Shown here piece by piece: positions 48,159 through 60,200 of a stretch of DNA of 64,000 bases. Within the stretch, counting starts at the first letter, position 1. Every line of letters begins with the position of its first letter. Position numbers and translations under genes: made by a program. The notes under the pieces were generated by a model. It ran no database searches. It saw only the letters and a program-made list of their open reading frames with translations, and had not been told where the DNA came from. Location of the stretch: NCBI RefSeq assembly GCF_963678635.1, contig NC_087064.1:38866532-38930531 (forward strand). The letters run 5' to 3'. Origin of the DNA: Symsagittifera roscoffensis (lineage: Eukaryota; Xenacoelomorpha; Acoela; Convolutidae).

Positions 48159-48569
48159 GAAATTAATTAATTATCAAAACAATTATCAAAAAACGGAAAG
48201 GGGCGGGAAAAACACCCATAATTGCAAGGAAAAAACTCTTTCGGAAAAAGTTCAAAAGTCACTTGCTTCATTTAAACTCTTGGATCAGCGTTTTTGGACA
48301 GTATTCGAAATTTTCAAAACTCAAAAAGTGAACTTGAATTATTGAAAATAATTGATTGTTTTTTTTCATGATCATGGCTCCGAACATATTGATAGTGTAA
48401 ACTTTGTGATGATTGTCAAAATTTTTTTTTATATGCTCCTTAAATGATTGTACTGTTGAATCAAAACAAAACAAGAATTTGTTCCAGAAAAATTCAATTC
48501 AAATATATGCAAATAAAAAATTTCATTAAATATGTTAAGGAAAGAATTTCTATTTAAAAAATATTATGA

Positions 48570-48960
48570 GTTAATTTTCCAGTTATCTGTCATTTTCTTC
48601 TTCATGTGTCACACCAAGTGTTCTTCTCCACAGACATAGCTTATCCCGTTGAATCATGATTATTTCTTTCCTGTTAATACTATCACGAATTGTTTCAGTT
48701 TTTGGCCGATCATGCAGGGGAAATCTTAGGGGACAGAAACACTTCTTCTGTAGAAGATGTCAAATTCAACCCTTTCTTCCAAAAAACGGTCAATTGTAGT
48801 AAATGACTTATAAGCATTTGAAAACTGTTTCCGTATCCCAGATCCGCAATTTCATCAATTTTTTTTGTTTAAATCATCTGAAAACCCATATTTTTTCTTG
48901 TAGGTGTCTTAGACATTAATCACTCTTTTATAAAGTCTCTGATCCTCTTACTACCGAGTT
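48570..48960 (-). pseudogene. Decayed relative of the 41653-42189 frame
   Basis: Collinear at the DNA level (for example GTCACACCAAGTGTTCTTCTC, GACATAGCTTATCCCGTTGA, CATGCAGGGGAAATCTTAGG, CCGTATCCCAGATCCGCAAT). Its reading frame is broken by many indels. Together with M copies 3 and 4 to its left it repeats the arrangement at 40.2-42.2 kb. Confidence 0.5.
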
Positions 48961-49149
48961 TTCTTCATTTTGGAAACATCTATGACACTTTGCTTAAATT
49001 TGAACTTGTTTGTTGAAAATTTGACTGGAACTTTTCGAAAAGTTTGTTGAAAAATTTGATTGTTACAATGATGGTCCTGTAAATAGGACAGTGTCATTTC
49101 TTCTTTTACTCCTTTTAACCTTTAGCTTATGTCAATTGGGATAATGTTT

Positions 49150-50340
49150 ACTTTTGAACTCTTTCATTATTTTATGTAATTTTTGACGCGAGTGCAAAAA
49201 TTTACTCTAAATTTTTTGCAAGATGCAAATTTTGTTTTCGTTTTTTCAACAAGTATGCAACTTTTTAACTCCATTTTTTTTTTACAAAATGCGAAGCATT
49301 TTTGAATTTTTTCTCAAGTGTTTGAAAACAATTAGGAACTTTTTAGTATAAGGCAAGTTTTTTGTAGTTTCTCAAAATTCATATGCAGAAACCTAAAATC
49401 TTTTTTCTTAGGGATATGTGAATCATGCAAAAAATTATTGTAAAAAACGCGTTGAAATTTAAAAAAAAAATCAGTTTTGATGAACTCAGTTTTGATGAAA
49501 AAAATCAGTTTTGATGAACTTAATACAAGTGCTATTCCCTATATTAATACATTGTTCTTCTGATGTTTTTATCAACATAAATGCAAAAATAGGATTTCTG
49601 AACCATCAGCTAAAAATCAAAGAATCTCATAAAAAATAAAAACTAACAGTGTAAGAAAAATTGTTAGTTAATTTAATGAAAAATTTCTTAAAATGCGAAA
49701 TTTTTTTTTTGCATCTTTTAAATACGTTTGCATGAAAACAATAAAAATAATGCAGGATGCAAAAATGCTTTGATTTTTTAACTAATGTGCAAAAGTTTTT
49801 AGGATTTTTTGTGTAAGATGTAAGATTGTTTGTAGTTTTTCAAAAAATATGCAAAAATCCAGTTTATTGTTTCTAACGATAATGCAAAAAAAACGTAAAA
49901 TTATATTTCAAGAAACTATTTAATTTATTGCAATGAAATATCCAAGTTTGATAAATTTTAGGGGTGCTAGTTCTTGTCTCAATACAAAGTTTTTCTGATG
50001 TTTTGGATCAACCTATATGCAAAAAACCGATTTTTTAATGATCAAAAATAGAACAAACAGTTTCAAAATTGTTAATTTTCGCCAGTGCATGAAAATTTTT
50101 CACAATTTTTTTTAAATGCAAAAAAATTCAAAGAATTTTACTCAAAATCGGAGTTTTTTTTGTTTTTAACTTGAATGCAAAAAAACGTTGTGAAAAAAAT
50201 TTGCAAAAAGTTTCGAAAAAATTCTTACAAAATGTTTAAAATTGCTGAGTTTTTCATACCGTAATTGCAAAAAACGTAAAAATTTTTGCCAACTGCAAAA
50301 ATAGTTTGATTTTTAATCCGTGCGCAAAGTTCTTTTTCAA
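49150..50340. repeat. ~450-bp satellite, right array
   Basis: The diagnostic GTGCTATTCCCTATATTAATACATTG phrase recurs near 49527 and, altered, near 49972 (445 bp). Same GTGCAAAA and AAGATGCAA words as the left array, in the same orientation. Confidence 0.65.
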
Positions 50341-50570
50341 AATTTTCTTTGACTTCTAACCTCATCTCTTTGTTCCTATTTCTTAAAAATCACAATATTG
50401 GATGCAAAAACAAAACTAAATTACAAAACACAAGACAGCATCCAAATTATGTACTAATTAAGAGCTGTCGAGCAGCTGAAGAGTTTTGCCAAGTTTTAAT
50501 ATAGCGCAAAGCTCGTCTTGCTTCCATCGCCAGTGATTGTCTCGGTGGTTCGCTCACTGTAGTCCTGATT

Positions 50571-50832
50571 TCAGAGAACTCCTCGTCCTCTTAGGTTGTT
50601 ATTGGGTTCTCCACAGAAATCGTTTACAGTTTGAGCCACATATCTGGAGTCAGGAACCTCCGTATAGTCCAACCCAGCTTCTTCTGTAGTCTTTGACATA
50701 ATTTCTATCGTCCCACCAAACTGATTCTGGGTGATGGAAAACTGCATGTGGTATGTGCCACACTCGAATTGGGACATCCATTTGAGCCAACAAAATCCCA
50801 GAAACTGACTCGATCACCATGATTGTCATCAT
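50571..50832 (-). CDS. Small minus-strand coding candidate, unrecognised
   Basis: The region 50460-50840 is much GC-richer than its surroundings. On the minus strand a 68-codon frame from ATG 50777 (MSQFECGTYHMQFSITQNQF ... GLDYTEVPDSRYVAQTVNDF) has balanced, soluble-protein composition. An overlapping frame from 50832 (MMTIMVIESVSGILLAQMDV) could be an N-terminal extension joined by a frameshift or a short intron. A CCAAT-word array lies upstream on this strand at 51030-51240. I do not recognise the family; it may be an exon or a pseudogene. Confidence 0.35.
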
Positions 50833-51029
50833 TTATGGTAATAATTTGACCGAGTATGTAAAGTTGTTATTCTGAACGGAGAAGATCATTCTGAGAAACA
50901 TGTTACTGAGTAAACGAATATGGTCCAGGACTGATTTAGAGCTGATAGAGGAGCTAGTTGACGGTAGTTAAGTTGAAAATAAAATGATTTTTTTTTAAGA
51001 GTGAGGGGTAGCTTCAACTCAAATGTTTG

Positions 51030-51240
51030 AGTTTAACCAATCAGAAGAGATTTTCCGTTGTGGGTGGTAGCCGTATCTAATCAGAGTTCAGCTTCTTTTT
51101 ACGGAAGTTTTGATAAAAAGTCGTATCCAATCAGAAAAAAAGTTCTATTTAAGGCGTTTTTATTTACAATTTCTCGTTTCCAATCACAAAAATTGTTCAG
51201 TTCTCTCAAATTCTCGCATCCACTCAGAAGATTTTTTTAG
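51030..51240 (-). promoter_or_regulatory. Array of CCAATCAGAA words
   Basis: AACCAATCAGAAG, TCTAATCAGAG, TCCAATCAGAAA, TCCAATCACAAA and TCCACTCAGAAG occur at about 51035, 51076, 51126, 51179 and 51219 (40-53 bp apart), three of them preceded by CGTAT/CGTTT/CGCAT. The word is the same as in the S-unit arrays but the sequence between words is unrelated. Confidence 0.5.
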
Positions 51241-51930
51241 GAATTAAACTTTCCAGAGATGTAAAACATACACAAAAGAAATTGCAAAAAAAACGAGCAA
51301 AATAAGAAAAGTTGCCGATATAAATAAAAAAAAAAAGAAAATAAAGTAGCATTTTCACATTTTTCCTCCCCGCCTCATTTGAGTTCTTTGTATATTTTCA
51401 TTGAAAAGTTGATGAGAACTCATTTTCTTCGATCTTGATGTAAATTTGAGAGAATAGCTTGAAATTGATGATTTATTCAAAACAAGTCTCTGGAAATCAT
51501 ACTCAAAACCTGATCACGCAGGATTTTGAATTTTGAAAACCTTTCAAAAAATGGAGAAATATGATTTTTTCCGGGTTTTTTGACAATATAGGAATTGAGT
51601 AGGGAACAAAAAGTGTCTTCGAAATTTTAAGATACGAAAAATTATGAACTTACAATTTTCCAAAACAAATGAAAAATTTTTCCTTGTCAAGTGCAATTTA
51701 GCTTAAAGTTTTGATACTCAATACTCGGTTCAAACTTAAATTCTTTGATTGAGTAAACTTCGCTGAATAGACTTCTGCTTAGTCGGAGAACTGTATTTTG
51801 GACAACACAAAAAAAATTGAAAAAAAAGCAAAAAAATTCGAAAAAAATAAGAATCTACATCTATTTCATCAGTAAGGAAATCACACGAGGTAATTTATTT
51901 TGATTCGAGATAAATCAAATGTTTCGTTTG
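51241..51930. other. AT-rich flank, no gene seen
   Basis: Single-copy DNA left of the polymerase duplication; no recognisable content. Confidence 0.4.
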
Positions 51931-52029
51931 ACATTTTTCAAGTGATGATTATGTTTCATCCGAAGTTCTGTCTAGAAACTGCTGATTTCTGATTGCTTGA
52001 AATTTTTATGGAAAATTCAGGAATTTGCG

Positions 52030-52275
52030 AAAACAATTTTCGCAGGCCCTGACATCATAAGCAGAGAAAAAAATTTGCGTCGGTGGTGACATCATTTCTA
52101 ATTAAAGAAAGACGTCATTACCATAAAATGAAAATAGCGTCGGCGGTGACATCACTTCCATTCAAAGAATGACTTCATGACCATAAAAAGATAATAGCGT
52201 AGGCGATGACGTCATTGTTTGAAGAAATACGCTTAATTTATAAGGCTAATTTAGTAATTTTATTTGCCAATCAGA
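52030..52275 (+). promoter_or_regulatory. 60-bp tandem array of TGACGTCA-like sites with TATA-like box, copy 1
   Basis: Units start with GCGT(C/A)GG at 52077, 52137 and 52197 (period exactly 60). Each holds TGACATCA or TGACGTCA, and the first two carry a second half-site (GACGTCAT, GACTTCAT) about 30 bp further on. The last unit has the full palindrome TGACGTCA (about 52207-52214), and AATTTATAAGG follows about 20 bp later (about 52235-52245), then GCCAATCAGAAAC near 52266. Order and spacing look like a compact RNA polymerase II promoter bound by bZIP (CREB/ATF-type) proteins; that identity is inferred from the site alone. Confidence 0.55.
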
Positions 52276-52427
52276 AACAGTCACTCAATTGTTATTTCAA
52301 GTTTTAAAATTCAATACTTCACTAAAAGAAAAAAAAAGTTTTTTCTTCTTTTATTCAATTGGTACTTTAAGTTTTTAAAATTTGAACATTTCCAAAGTCC
52401 CAATTTGGTTTTTAGATTTTTTAGATA

Positions 52428-55400
52428 ATGCTTGCCCTTAAACGAAAAAAGAAAGTGATCTGTCGAGATAGCGGTTTTTTGTATGTTGGGGTGTGATATA
52501 GCGCACTAAGCTTGACATCAAAAAAAGATGTGCTAAAGGAGTGATTTCTTTTTCCTGATTGTAATTGTTTTACTTATATTCAACAAAAAATGAACTACCA
52601 TATGATCAAGAAGCATGCTACATCAATTTTGAAGCAGTCGGCGGTTTGTCCATATTGTGTAGAAGAGTTCCCAAGTTACTACTCTCTCCAATAACATCGG
52701 AGAAAGGAAAATGGAGCTAAGCAAGGGAAACCTAGTGATACGGTGGCGGACTTGAACCAAATTGTGGAGGAAGAAGGGGTAGATGGTGAAAAAATGAAGC
52801 AGAAACTTAGTGCCTGTCAAAATTTCCTGGTGGATTCGAAGATGGAAAATGGGAGACATTAGTTAATTAACTTCCAAATATTCAACCTAGCTACTATAAT
52901 AATCAAAGATAAAATGAGGAAGTCTTCAAAAAGCTCGATTTTGCCGCTAAATCAGCATTACTGGGATCGTTCTACAAAATACCGATACGGTTGAAAATCA
53001 ATATTTCTACGCCCATGAAAACAACATTAGAATTAAAAAAATCTATTTGCTTTGTACTACAGCAGATTTGGTAGCAATCCAAGAAAAAGTGGAAAAATTT
53101 GATATTGTGGAACATTGTATCCAAGAACGTCAAAACACTAAATGGCGATTCAAGTTGATTTCTAACGTAACAATTTTTGCTGCTTTGCTCAAAAACATCC
53201 CGATAGGATGTCCGCACTCTGTCTTACTCGAATCGTTTTTGAAAAGCCATTAAGTTAAATGTTTTTTATCTAACAAAGACAAGAAACCATACAAAGACCA
53301 TCTGTGTCTTTTCCGCGCATTGCCATGTACATGAACGGACACAATAATCTCGACTCTCACACTTCTAGATACTTTACAGAACTCAAAACGCAGTCTGGTC
53401 CTTATCCTTAAATTTTCATGGAGTTTCAGTTGAAGGCTTACCAGTTGTCGAGGAAACTGTGCAAAGAATCATCTTTATATACAATTTTGATATCCAAGAA
53501 GGTAAATATGTAGGAGAACTAGCTCAACGAAGTGTTGGAAGATTTGATAAAACAGTCAAAATAAAGATTTATATCAAGCATATTATTCAATCAAATAATA
53601 TAGATAGTTTCTTCAAGCGTTTTCGATGCCCTAGCTGTGACATCTTTTTCCACAAATCAGACCACTTCAGTAAGCTTCTCCTCAGATGCAAGTACCGAGT
53701 GAGACATTTTACCCAAAGAACGCGCATGAGCTCCGCAAAGCCTTCTTTGGAAAGCTAAAAGGATTAAATCTTCCAGTTTCTTAAGACAACAAGCTTTTCA
53801 ATGATCTAGCAGTTTTAGATTTTGAGTTGATTTGTGTTCCTACAGAGGAACTAAAATAAACACAAACTACAGCTTGGATTGGAAAACATGTTCCAATTTT
53901 AGTCTTTATATCATCGACTCTGGTTGTTGAACTCACCTTTTTTTACAACAAGGATCCACAAACTTGATAATTGATTTTGTACGCAACACGAAAGGTTGGC
54001 TGAAAAAATGTAATCTTGAGATGAGAACAAAATTTCAAGATTTTGAAGTAGCTGTCAATAAACGAATGAAAAAGATCTTTGATCAGGTAAGCGAACGACG
54101 TAAGAAGTATTCAAATAGCAAATTCAAGTACAAAGATGTATGCATTGAAGATTCGGAAGAAGCAGATGTGTCAATACATTTCATGCGAAATCAGAAAAGT
54201 CAACTCATTGCTTTGAAAAAACATTTGGAAAACTATGTAGGTATTTTACCAATTTTTGGATTTAACAGCGGTAGATGTGATTTGACTTTTATCAAGTACT
54301 ACTTAACCCTTACTTGATTCACAATAAAGAACAAGAGCCTAAAGTCATCAAAAAAGCGAACAATTTTAAATCATTCAAATTTGGAGAGGTACAATTTCTC
54401 AATATAACGAAAATTCTGCGTGTGGCAACTACTCTGAACTCTTTTCTCAAAGGCTTTAAAGCTAGCAAAAAGAAAGGATTCTGCCTCTTTGAGGGGTTTG
54501 ACAACCAGATGAGCTGGATTTTCCCGAATTGCCACCGTATGAACCCTTTTTCCTCAAACTTAGGAACAACAATCTTCTAGATAAAGAAATCATTGATTAA
54601 GAGAACTAAAAAAGGATGAGCTTGACAGGCAACAAGCACTGAAAAACTTCAAATCAAGGCCGTGCCTCCATCTGGTTTGTATAAAAACAATTACTTACGA
54701 GAGACATGGAAGACAAATGAAATGAATGTGTTCAAAGTTTTTTTTGCAGTGATACAGTAACAAGGCTGTAGTTCGAACCCAGGAAGCAATGCAAAAACGA
54801 TACAGTTTTATCTTAACAAGGGGATAAATAATTTAAAACTTGGATGAACTCTTCCGACTCTAGCAATCATATATTGACACAAGTCTACAAATTACAAGTT
54901 TTATCGAATTTGCAAAAGTAATAAAAGTTTGTGTGAAAAAATTAGAGAAGACATGACTGGTGGATCTTCCATTGTTTTCACTCAAAAAGCTTTAGTTGTT
55001 AGAGTTTTAGTTGTTGGACTTTTATCAGAAGCTCATCAAATTTATGTAAATCCATCGTTGGAATTGATGCAAGCCAGCTTTACCGTTTAAGTCAAGATAT
55101 GCCAACAGGACTGTACACGAGATGGGATTTTGACATCAATTTGCAGAAGTTTAAGGTTAGACACAATCGATCTTGTCTTTTTAACATGTGGTTATGTCTT
55201 TTTATCAGGAAATTAGACCAGAATGCAAAATTAGGAGCGTTTTCAAATCTGAAAAACAGAAGAAAATATACTGTTTCAATGTGGACGCTTATTAAGATCA
55301 CTGTAAAATAGAGTTCGAAGCAATGGGATTTTACTATCACTTCTGTTCATGTTAAGAAGTTCGTGCCTTGTTAACAGATCAGGATATTGAACGAGGTAAT

Positions 55401-56764
55401 AAAAAGAGAGAGATGGATAAAATGTGACGAGAGTACAATGAAGAGAAAGGATATAAGGTTGGAGAAATGTGATGAAAGAATGTGAAAGGTGGAAAATTTC
55501 AAAACCGATAACACGATCAAAACTCACGTCAGAACTCACTTTTCCAAAAAAAAAGTTTTTCTACAAAAACATTTTTAGCAAAAATAAAAGATGGGTCTCT
55601 TGTTGGCTCTGTTCAGTGCGATTAAGTTGTTCCAGAAGAACTAAAATCAAAATTTGCCATTTTTCCTCCGAAATTCAAAAACACCGAAGTTTATAGAAAT
55701 AAGATATTGAAGACTACATGAAAAACTATGCAATCGAGAACAAAGTGTAAAAACCTCCTGAGAGAATGCTGATATTTAGTTCCAAGCTAGAAAGAGGAAC
55801 AGTTATAATCCCTCTCGTCAATTTTATTTGGAACTTGGTTTGCAGTGCACCAAACTTACCGTTTTGTTCAGTTTACTCCGCGAAAATGTTTCAAAAATTT
55901 CGTTCAATCAGTAGTTGATGCTGGGAGAGAAAGAGTTGAAAATCCTCCATCAGGAGTTGGAGCAGAAACATTGAAAGTTTTGGGTAATTCCCCGCAAAGA
56001 TATCAGATCATGGATAGATCCAGATATACAATCACAAAATATCTGAAGGATGAAAAACTGATAAGGCAATCAATGAACCACAGTTTAAAAATTTGAACAC
56101 AATTGAGAAAGACTTGTTTGAGGTCGAATTGGTGAAAACAACCATTGAACACGGAGAACCCATCATTGTTGGAGTTTTCATGCTGCAGAATGCAAAACTG
56201 AGAATGTTGGAGCTCTACTATAACTTCTTTGACATTTTCGGTGATGTAAGCAATTTTAAAGAGTTAGTGATGGACATAGGGTTGCTATACTTAGCTCTTG
56301 TGGAAGAAAATTTATACGACTATATTCAGCCAGATAAGAGAGCTATTTGGGAAAAATTGAGAGAAAATGACTGCAGAGACCCTTTCAAGGCGGGTGCAAA
56401 ATCTGATTTCTTACCTCGAACGTGTTGCAGTACCCATAAAAAACAATAAACGAGAGCCGGAGCTTTTCAAAGAGGAATTTAGATGTATAGAAATGCTATG
56501 TTTGTGTATCAAAACCCATTGCTGCTATGACAACAAGTCCGATAAGCTCAAATTTAGCAGCAAAGGACTGAACAAACAGGTTCTAGAAGATTCTGGAGAC
56601 AGTTCCATGGCAAAAAATAGAGAGTACTCGATGAAGCAGTCAATCCCACATCTACAAACAGTGGATTCAGAACTGTAAATCATATGGTTGCTACATATGA
56701 TCAAACAAAGAAACAATTTAGTTGTTTTTATCCAAAAAGACAAGTTCAAGATGATGGAAGACAT
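52428..56764 (+). pseudogene. Family B DNA polymerase (Maverick/Polinton-like), broken copy 1
   Basis: Relic of a self-synthesising element's replicative polymerase, with a zinc-binding N-terminus, a 3'-5' exonuclease and a polymerase domain. In order: short basic frame 52428-52496 (VICRDSGF; copy 2 keeps Cys at the Ser); zinc-finger exon 52590-52862 with CPYC and an in-frame TAA at 52692-52694; TTADLVAIQEKV... 53050-53251; FRCPSCDIFFHKSDHFSKLL near 53628-53690; exonuclease block FGFNSGRCDLTFIKYYL at about 54257-54310; motif A region GIDASQLYRL (55070-55100); FTPRKCFKNFVQSV (about 55870-55915); motif B region GNSPQRYQIM (about 55983-56012); motif C region MDIGLLYLAL (56270-56299); C-terminal KGLNKQVLEDSG near 56570. 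At least a dozen frameshifts and stops. No integrase, capsid or ATPase gene accompanies it. Confidence 0.85.
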
Positions 56765-56864
56765 ACAATTTTCAAGTAATGATTATGTTTCATCCGAAGT
56801 TCCGTCTAGAAACTGCTGATTTCTGATTGCTTGATAGATTTTATGGCAAATTCAAGAATTTGCG

Positions 56865-57115
56865 AAAACAATTTTCGCAGGCACTGACATCATTAGCATA
56901 GAAAAAAATTTGCTCCGGTGGTGACATCATTTCTAATTAAAGAAAGACGTCATTACCATAAAATGAAAATAGCGTCGGCGATGACATCACTTCCATTCAA
57001 AGAATGACTTCATGACCATAAAAAGATAATAGCGTAGGCGATGACGTCATTGTTTGAAGAAATACGCTTAATTTATAAGGCTAATTTAGTAATTTTATTT
57101 GCCAATCAGAAACAG
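56865..57115 (+). promoter_or_regulatory. 60-bp tandem array of TGACGTCA-like sites, copy 2
   Basis: Three units beginning near 56911, 56971 and 57031 with the same sites as copy 1, including TGACGTCA near 57042-57049 and the TATA-like TTTATAAGG near 57071. Changes from copy 1 are few and mostly avoid the TGACNTCA cores. Confidence 0.55.
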
Positions 57116-57249
57116 TCACTCGATTTTTAAAATTCAATACTTCACTAAAAGAAAAAAAAGTTTTTTCTTCTTTTATTCAATTGGTACTTTAAGTTTTTAA
57201 AATTTGAACATTTCCAAAGTCCCAATTTGGTTTTTCAATTTTTTAGATA

Positions 57250-60200
57250 ATGCTTGCCCTTAAACGAAAAAAGAAAGTGATCTGTCGAGATTGCGGTTTT
57301 TTGTATGTTGGTGCGCACTAAGCTTGACATCAAAAAAGATGTGCTAAATGAGTGATTTCTTTTTCCTGATTGTAATTGTTTTACTTATATTCAACAAAAA
57401 ATGAACTATCATATGGTCAAGAAGCAGGCTCCATCAATTTTCAAGCAGTCGACGGTTTGTCCTTATTGTGTAGAAGAGTTCCCAAGTTACTACTCTCTCC
57501 AATAACATCGGAGAAAGGAAAAGGGAGCTAAGCAAGGGAAACCTAGTGATACGGTGGCGGACTTAAACCAAATTGTGAAGGAAGAAGGGGTAGATGGTGA
57601 AAAAATGAAGCAGGAACTAAGTGCTTGTCAAAACTTCCTGGTGGATTCGAAGATGGAAAATGGGAGACATTAGTTATTTAACTTCCAAATATTCAACCTA
57701 GCTAATAATCAACGATAAAATGAAGAAGTCTTCAAAAAGCTCGACTTTGCCGCTAAAATCAGCATTACTGGGGATCGTTCTACGAAATACTGAGACGGGT
57801 GAAAATCAACATTTCTACGTCCATGAAAACAAAACTACAATTAAAAAAAATCTATTTGCTGTGTACTACAGCAGACTTGGTAACAATCCAAGAAAAAGTG
57901 GAAAAATTTGATATTGTGGAAAATTATATCCAAGAATTGTCAAAACACTAAATGGCGGTTCAAGTTGATTTCCAACGTAACAAATTTTGCTGCTTTGCTC
58001 AAAAATTATCCCAATAGGATGACCGCACTTTGTCTTACTCGAATCGTTTTTGAAAAACCATTAAGTTAAATTTTTTTTTATCAAACAAAGACAAGAAACC
58101 ATACAAAGACCATCTGCCCATTGCCATGTACATGAACGGACACAATAATTTTGACTCTCACACTTCTAGATACTTTACAGAGCTCAAAACGCAGTCTGGT
58201 CCTTATCCTAAAAACTTTCATGGAGTTTCAGTTGAAGGCTTACCAGTTGTCGAGGAAACTGTGCAAAGAATCATCTTTATATACGATTTTGATATCCAAG
58301 AAGGTAAATATGTAGGAGAACTAGCTCAACGAAGTGTGGGAAGATTTGATAAAACAGTCAAAATATTGATTTATATCAATCATATTATTCATTCAAATGA
58401 TATAGATAATTTCTTCAAGCGTTTTCGATGCCCTAGCTGTGACATCTTTTTCCGCAAGTCAGACCACTTCAGTAAGCATCTCCTCAGAATACCGAGTGAG
58501 ATATTTTTACCCAAAGAACGTGCATGAGCTCGGCAAAATTTTCTTTGGAAAGCTAAAAGGATTGAATATTACAGTTTCTGAAGATATCAAGCTTTTCAAT
58601 GATCTAGCAGTTTTAGATTTTGAGTTGATTTGTGTTCCTACAGAGGAACTAAAATAAACACAAATTACAACTTGGATTGGAAAACATGTTCCAATTTTAG
58701 TCTTTATATCATCGACTCTGGTTGTTGAACTCACCTTTTTTTACAACAAGGATCCACAAACTTGATAATTGATTTTGTACGCAACACGAAAGGTTGGCTG
58801 AAAAAATGTAATCTTGAGATGAGAACAAAATTTCAAGATTTTGAAGTAGCTGTCATTAAACGAATGAAAAAGATCTTTGATCAGGTAAGCGAACGACGTA
58901 AGAAGTATTCAAATAGCAAATTCAAGTACAAAGATGTATGCATTGAAGATTCGGAAGAAGCAGATGTGTCAATACATTTCATGCGAAATCAGAAAAGTCA
59001 ACACATTGGTTTGAAAAAACATCTGGAAAGATATGTAGGTACTTTACCAGTTTTTGGATTTAACAGCGGTAGATTTGATTTGACTTTTATCAAATACTAC
59101 TTAACCCTTACTTGATTCAAAATAAAGAACAAGAACTTTAAGTCATCAAAAAAGCGAACAATTTTAAATCATTCAAATTTGGAGAGGTACAATTTCTCAA
59201 TATAACGAAAATTCTGCGTGTGGCAACTACTCTGAACTCTTTTCTCAAAGGCTTTAAAGCTAGCGAAAAGAAAGGATTCTGCCTCTTCGAGTGGTTTGAC
59301 AACCAGACAAGCTTGATTTTCCCGAATTGCCACCGTATGAACCCTTTTTCCTCAAACTTAGGAACAACAATCTTCTAGACAAAGAAATCATTGATTAAGA
59401 GAACTAAAAAAGGATGAGCTTGACAGACAACAAGCACTGAAAAACTTCAAATCAAGCCGTGCCTCCATCTGATTTGTATAAAAACAATTACTTACGAGAG
59501 ACATGGAAGAAAAATGGAATGAATGTGTTCAAAGTTTTTTTGCAGTGATACAGTAACAAGGCTGTAGTTCGAACCCAGGAAGCAATGCAAAAATGATACA
59601 GTTTTATCTTAACAAGGGGTTAAATAACTTAAAACTTGGATGTACTCTTCCGACTCTAGCAATCATATGTTGACACAAGTCTACAAATTACAAGTTTTAT
59701 CGAATTTGCAAAAGTAATAAAAGTTTGTGTGAAAAAATTAGAGAAGACATGACTGGTGGATCTTCCATTGTTTTCACTCGAAAAGCTTTAGTTGTCGAGA
59801 CTTTTATCAGAAGCTCATCAAATTTATGTAAATCCATCGTTGGAATTGATGCAAGCCAGCTTTACCGTTTATGTAAAGATATGCCAACAGGACTGTACAC
59901 GAGATGGGATTTTGACATCGATTTGCAGAAGTTTAAGGTTAGACACAATCGATCTCGTCTTTTTAACATGTGATTATGTCTTTGTATCAGGAAATTAGGT
60001 CAGAATGCAAAATTAGGAGCGTTTTCAAATCTGAAAAACAGAAGAAAATATACTGTTTCAATGTGGACACTTATTAAGATCACTGTAAAACAGAATTCGA
60101 AGCAATGGGATGTTACTACCACTTCTGTTCATGTTAAGAAGTTCGTGCCTTGTTAACAGATCAGGATATTGAACGAGGTAAAAAGAAGAGAGAGATGGAT

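Larger units (their letters stand above)
51934..56768 (+). repeat. ~4.8-kb tandem duplication, unit 1 (polymerase element)
   Basis: From TTTTCAAGTGATGATTATG to the same phrase at 56768-56785. The unit contains the regulatory array, a TATA-like box and a decayed polymerase gene. About 95% identical to unit 2 by eye, hence older than the 2,010- and 1,008-bp duplications. No terminal inverted repeats were found. Confidence 0.85.
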
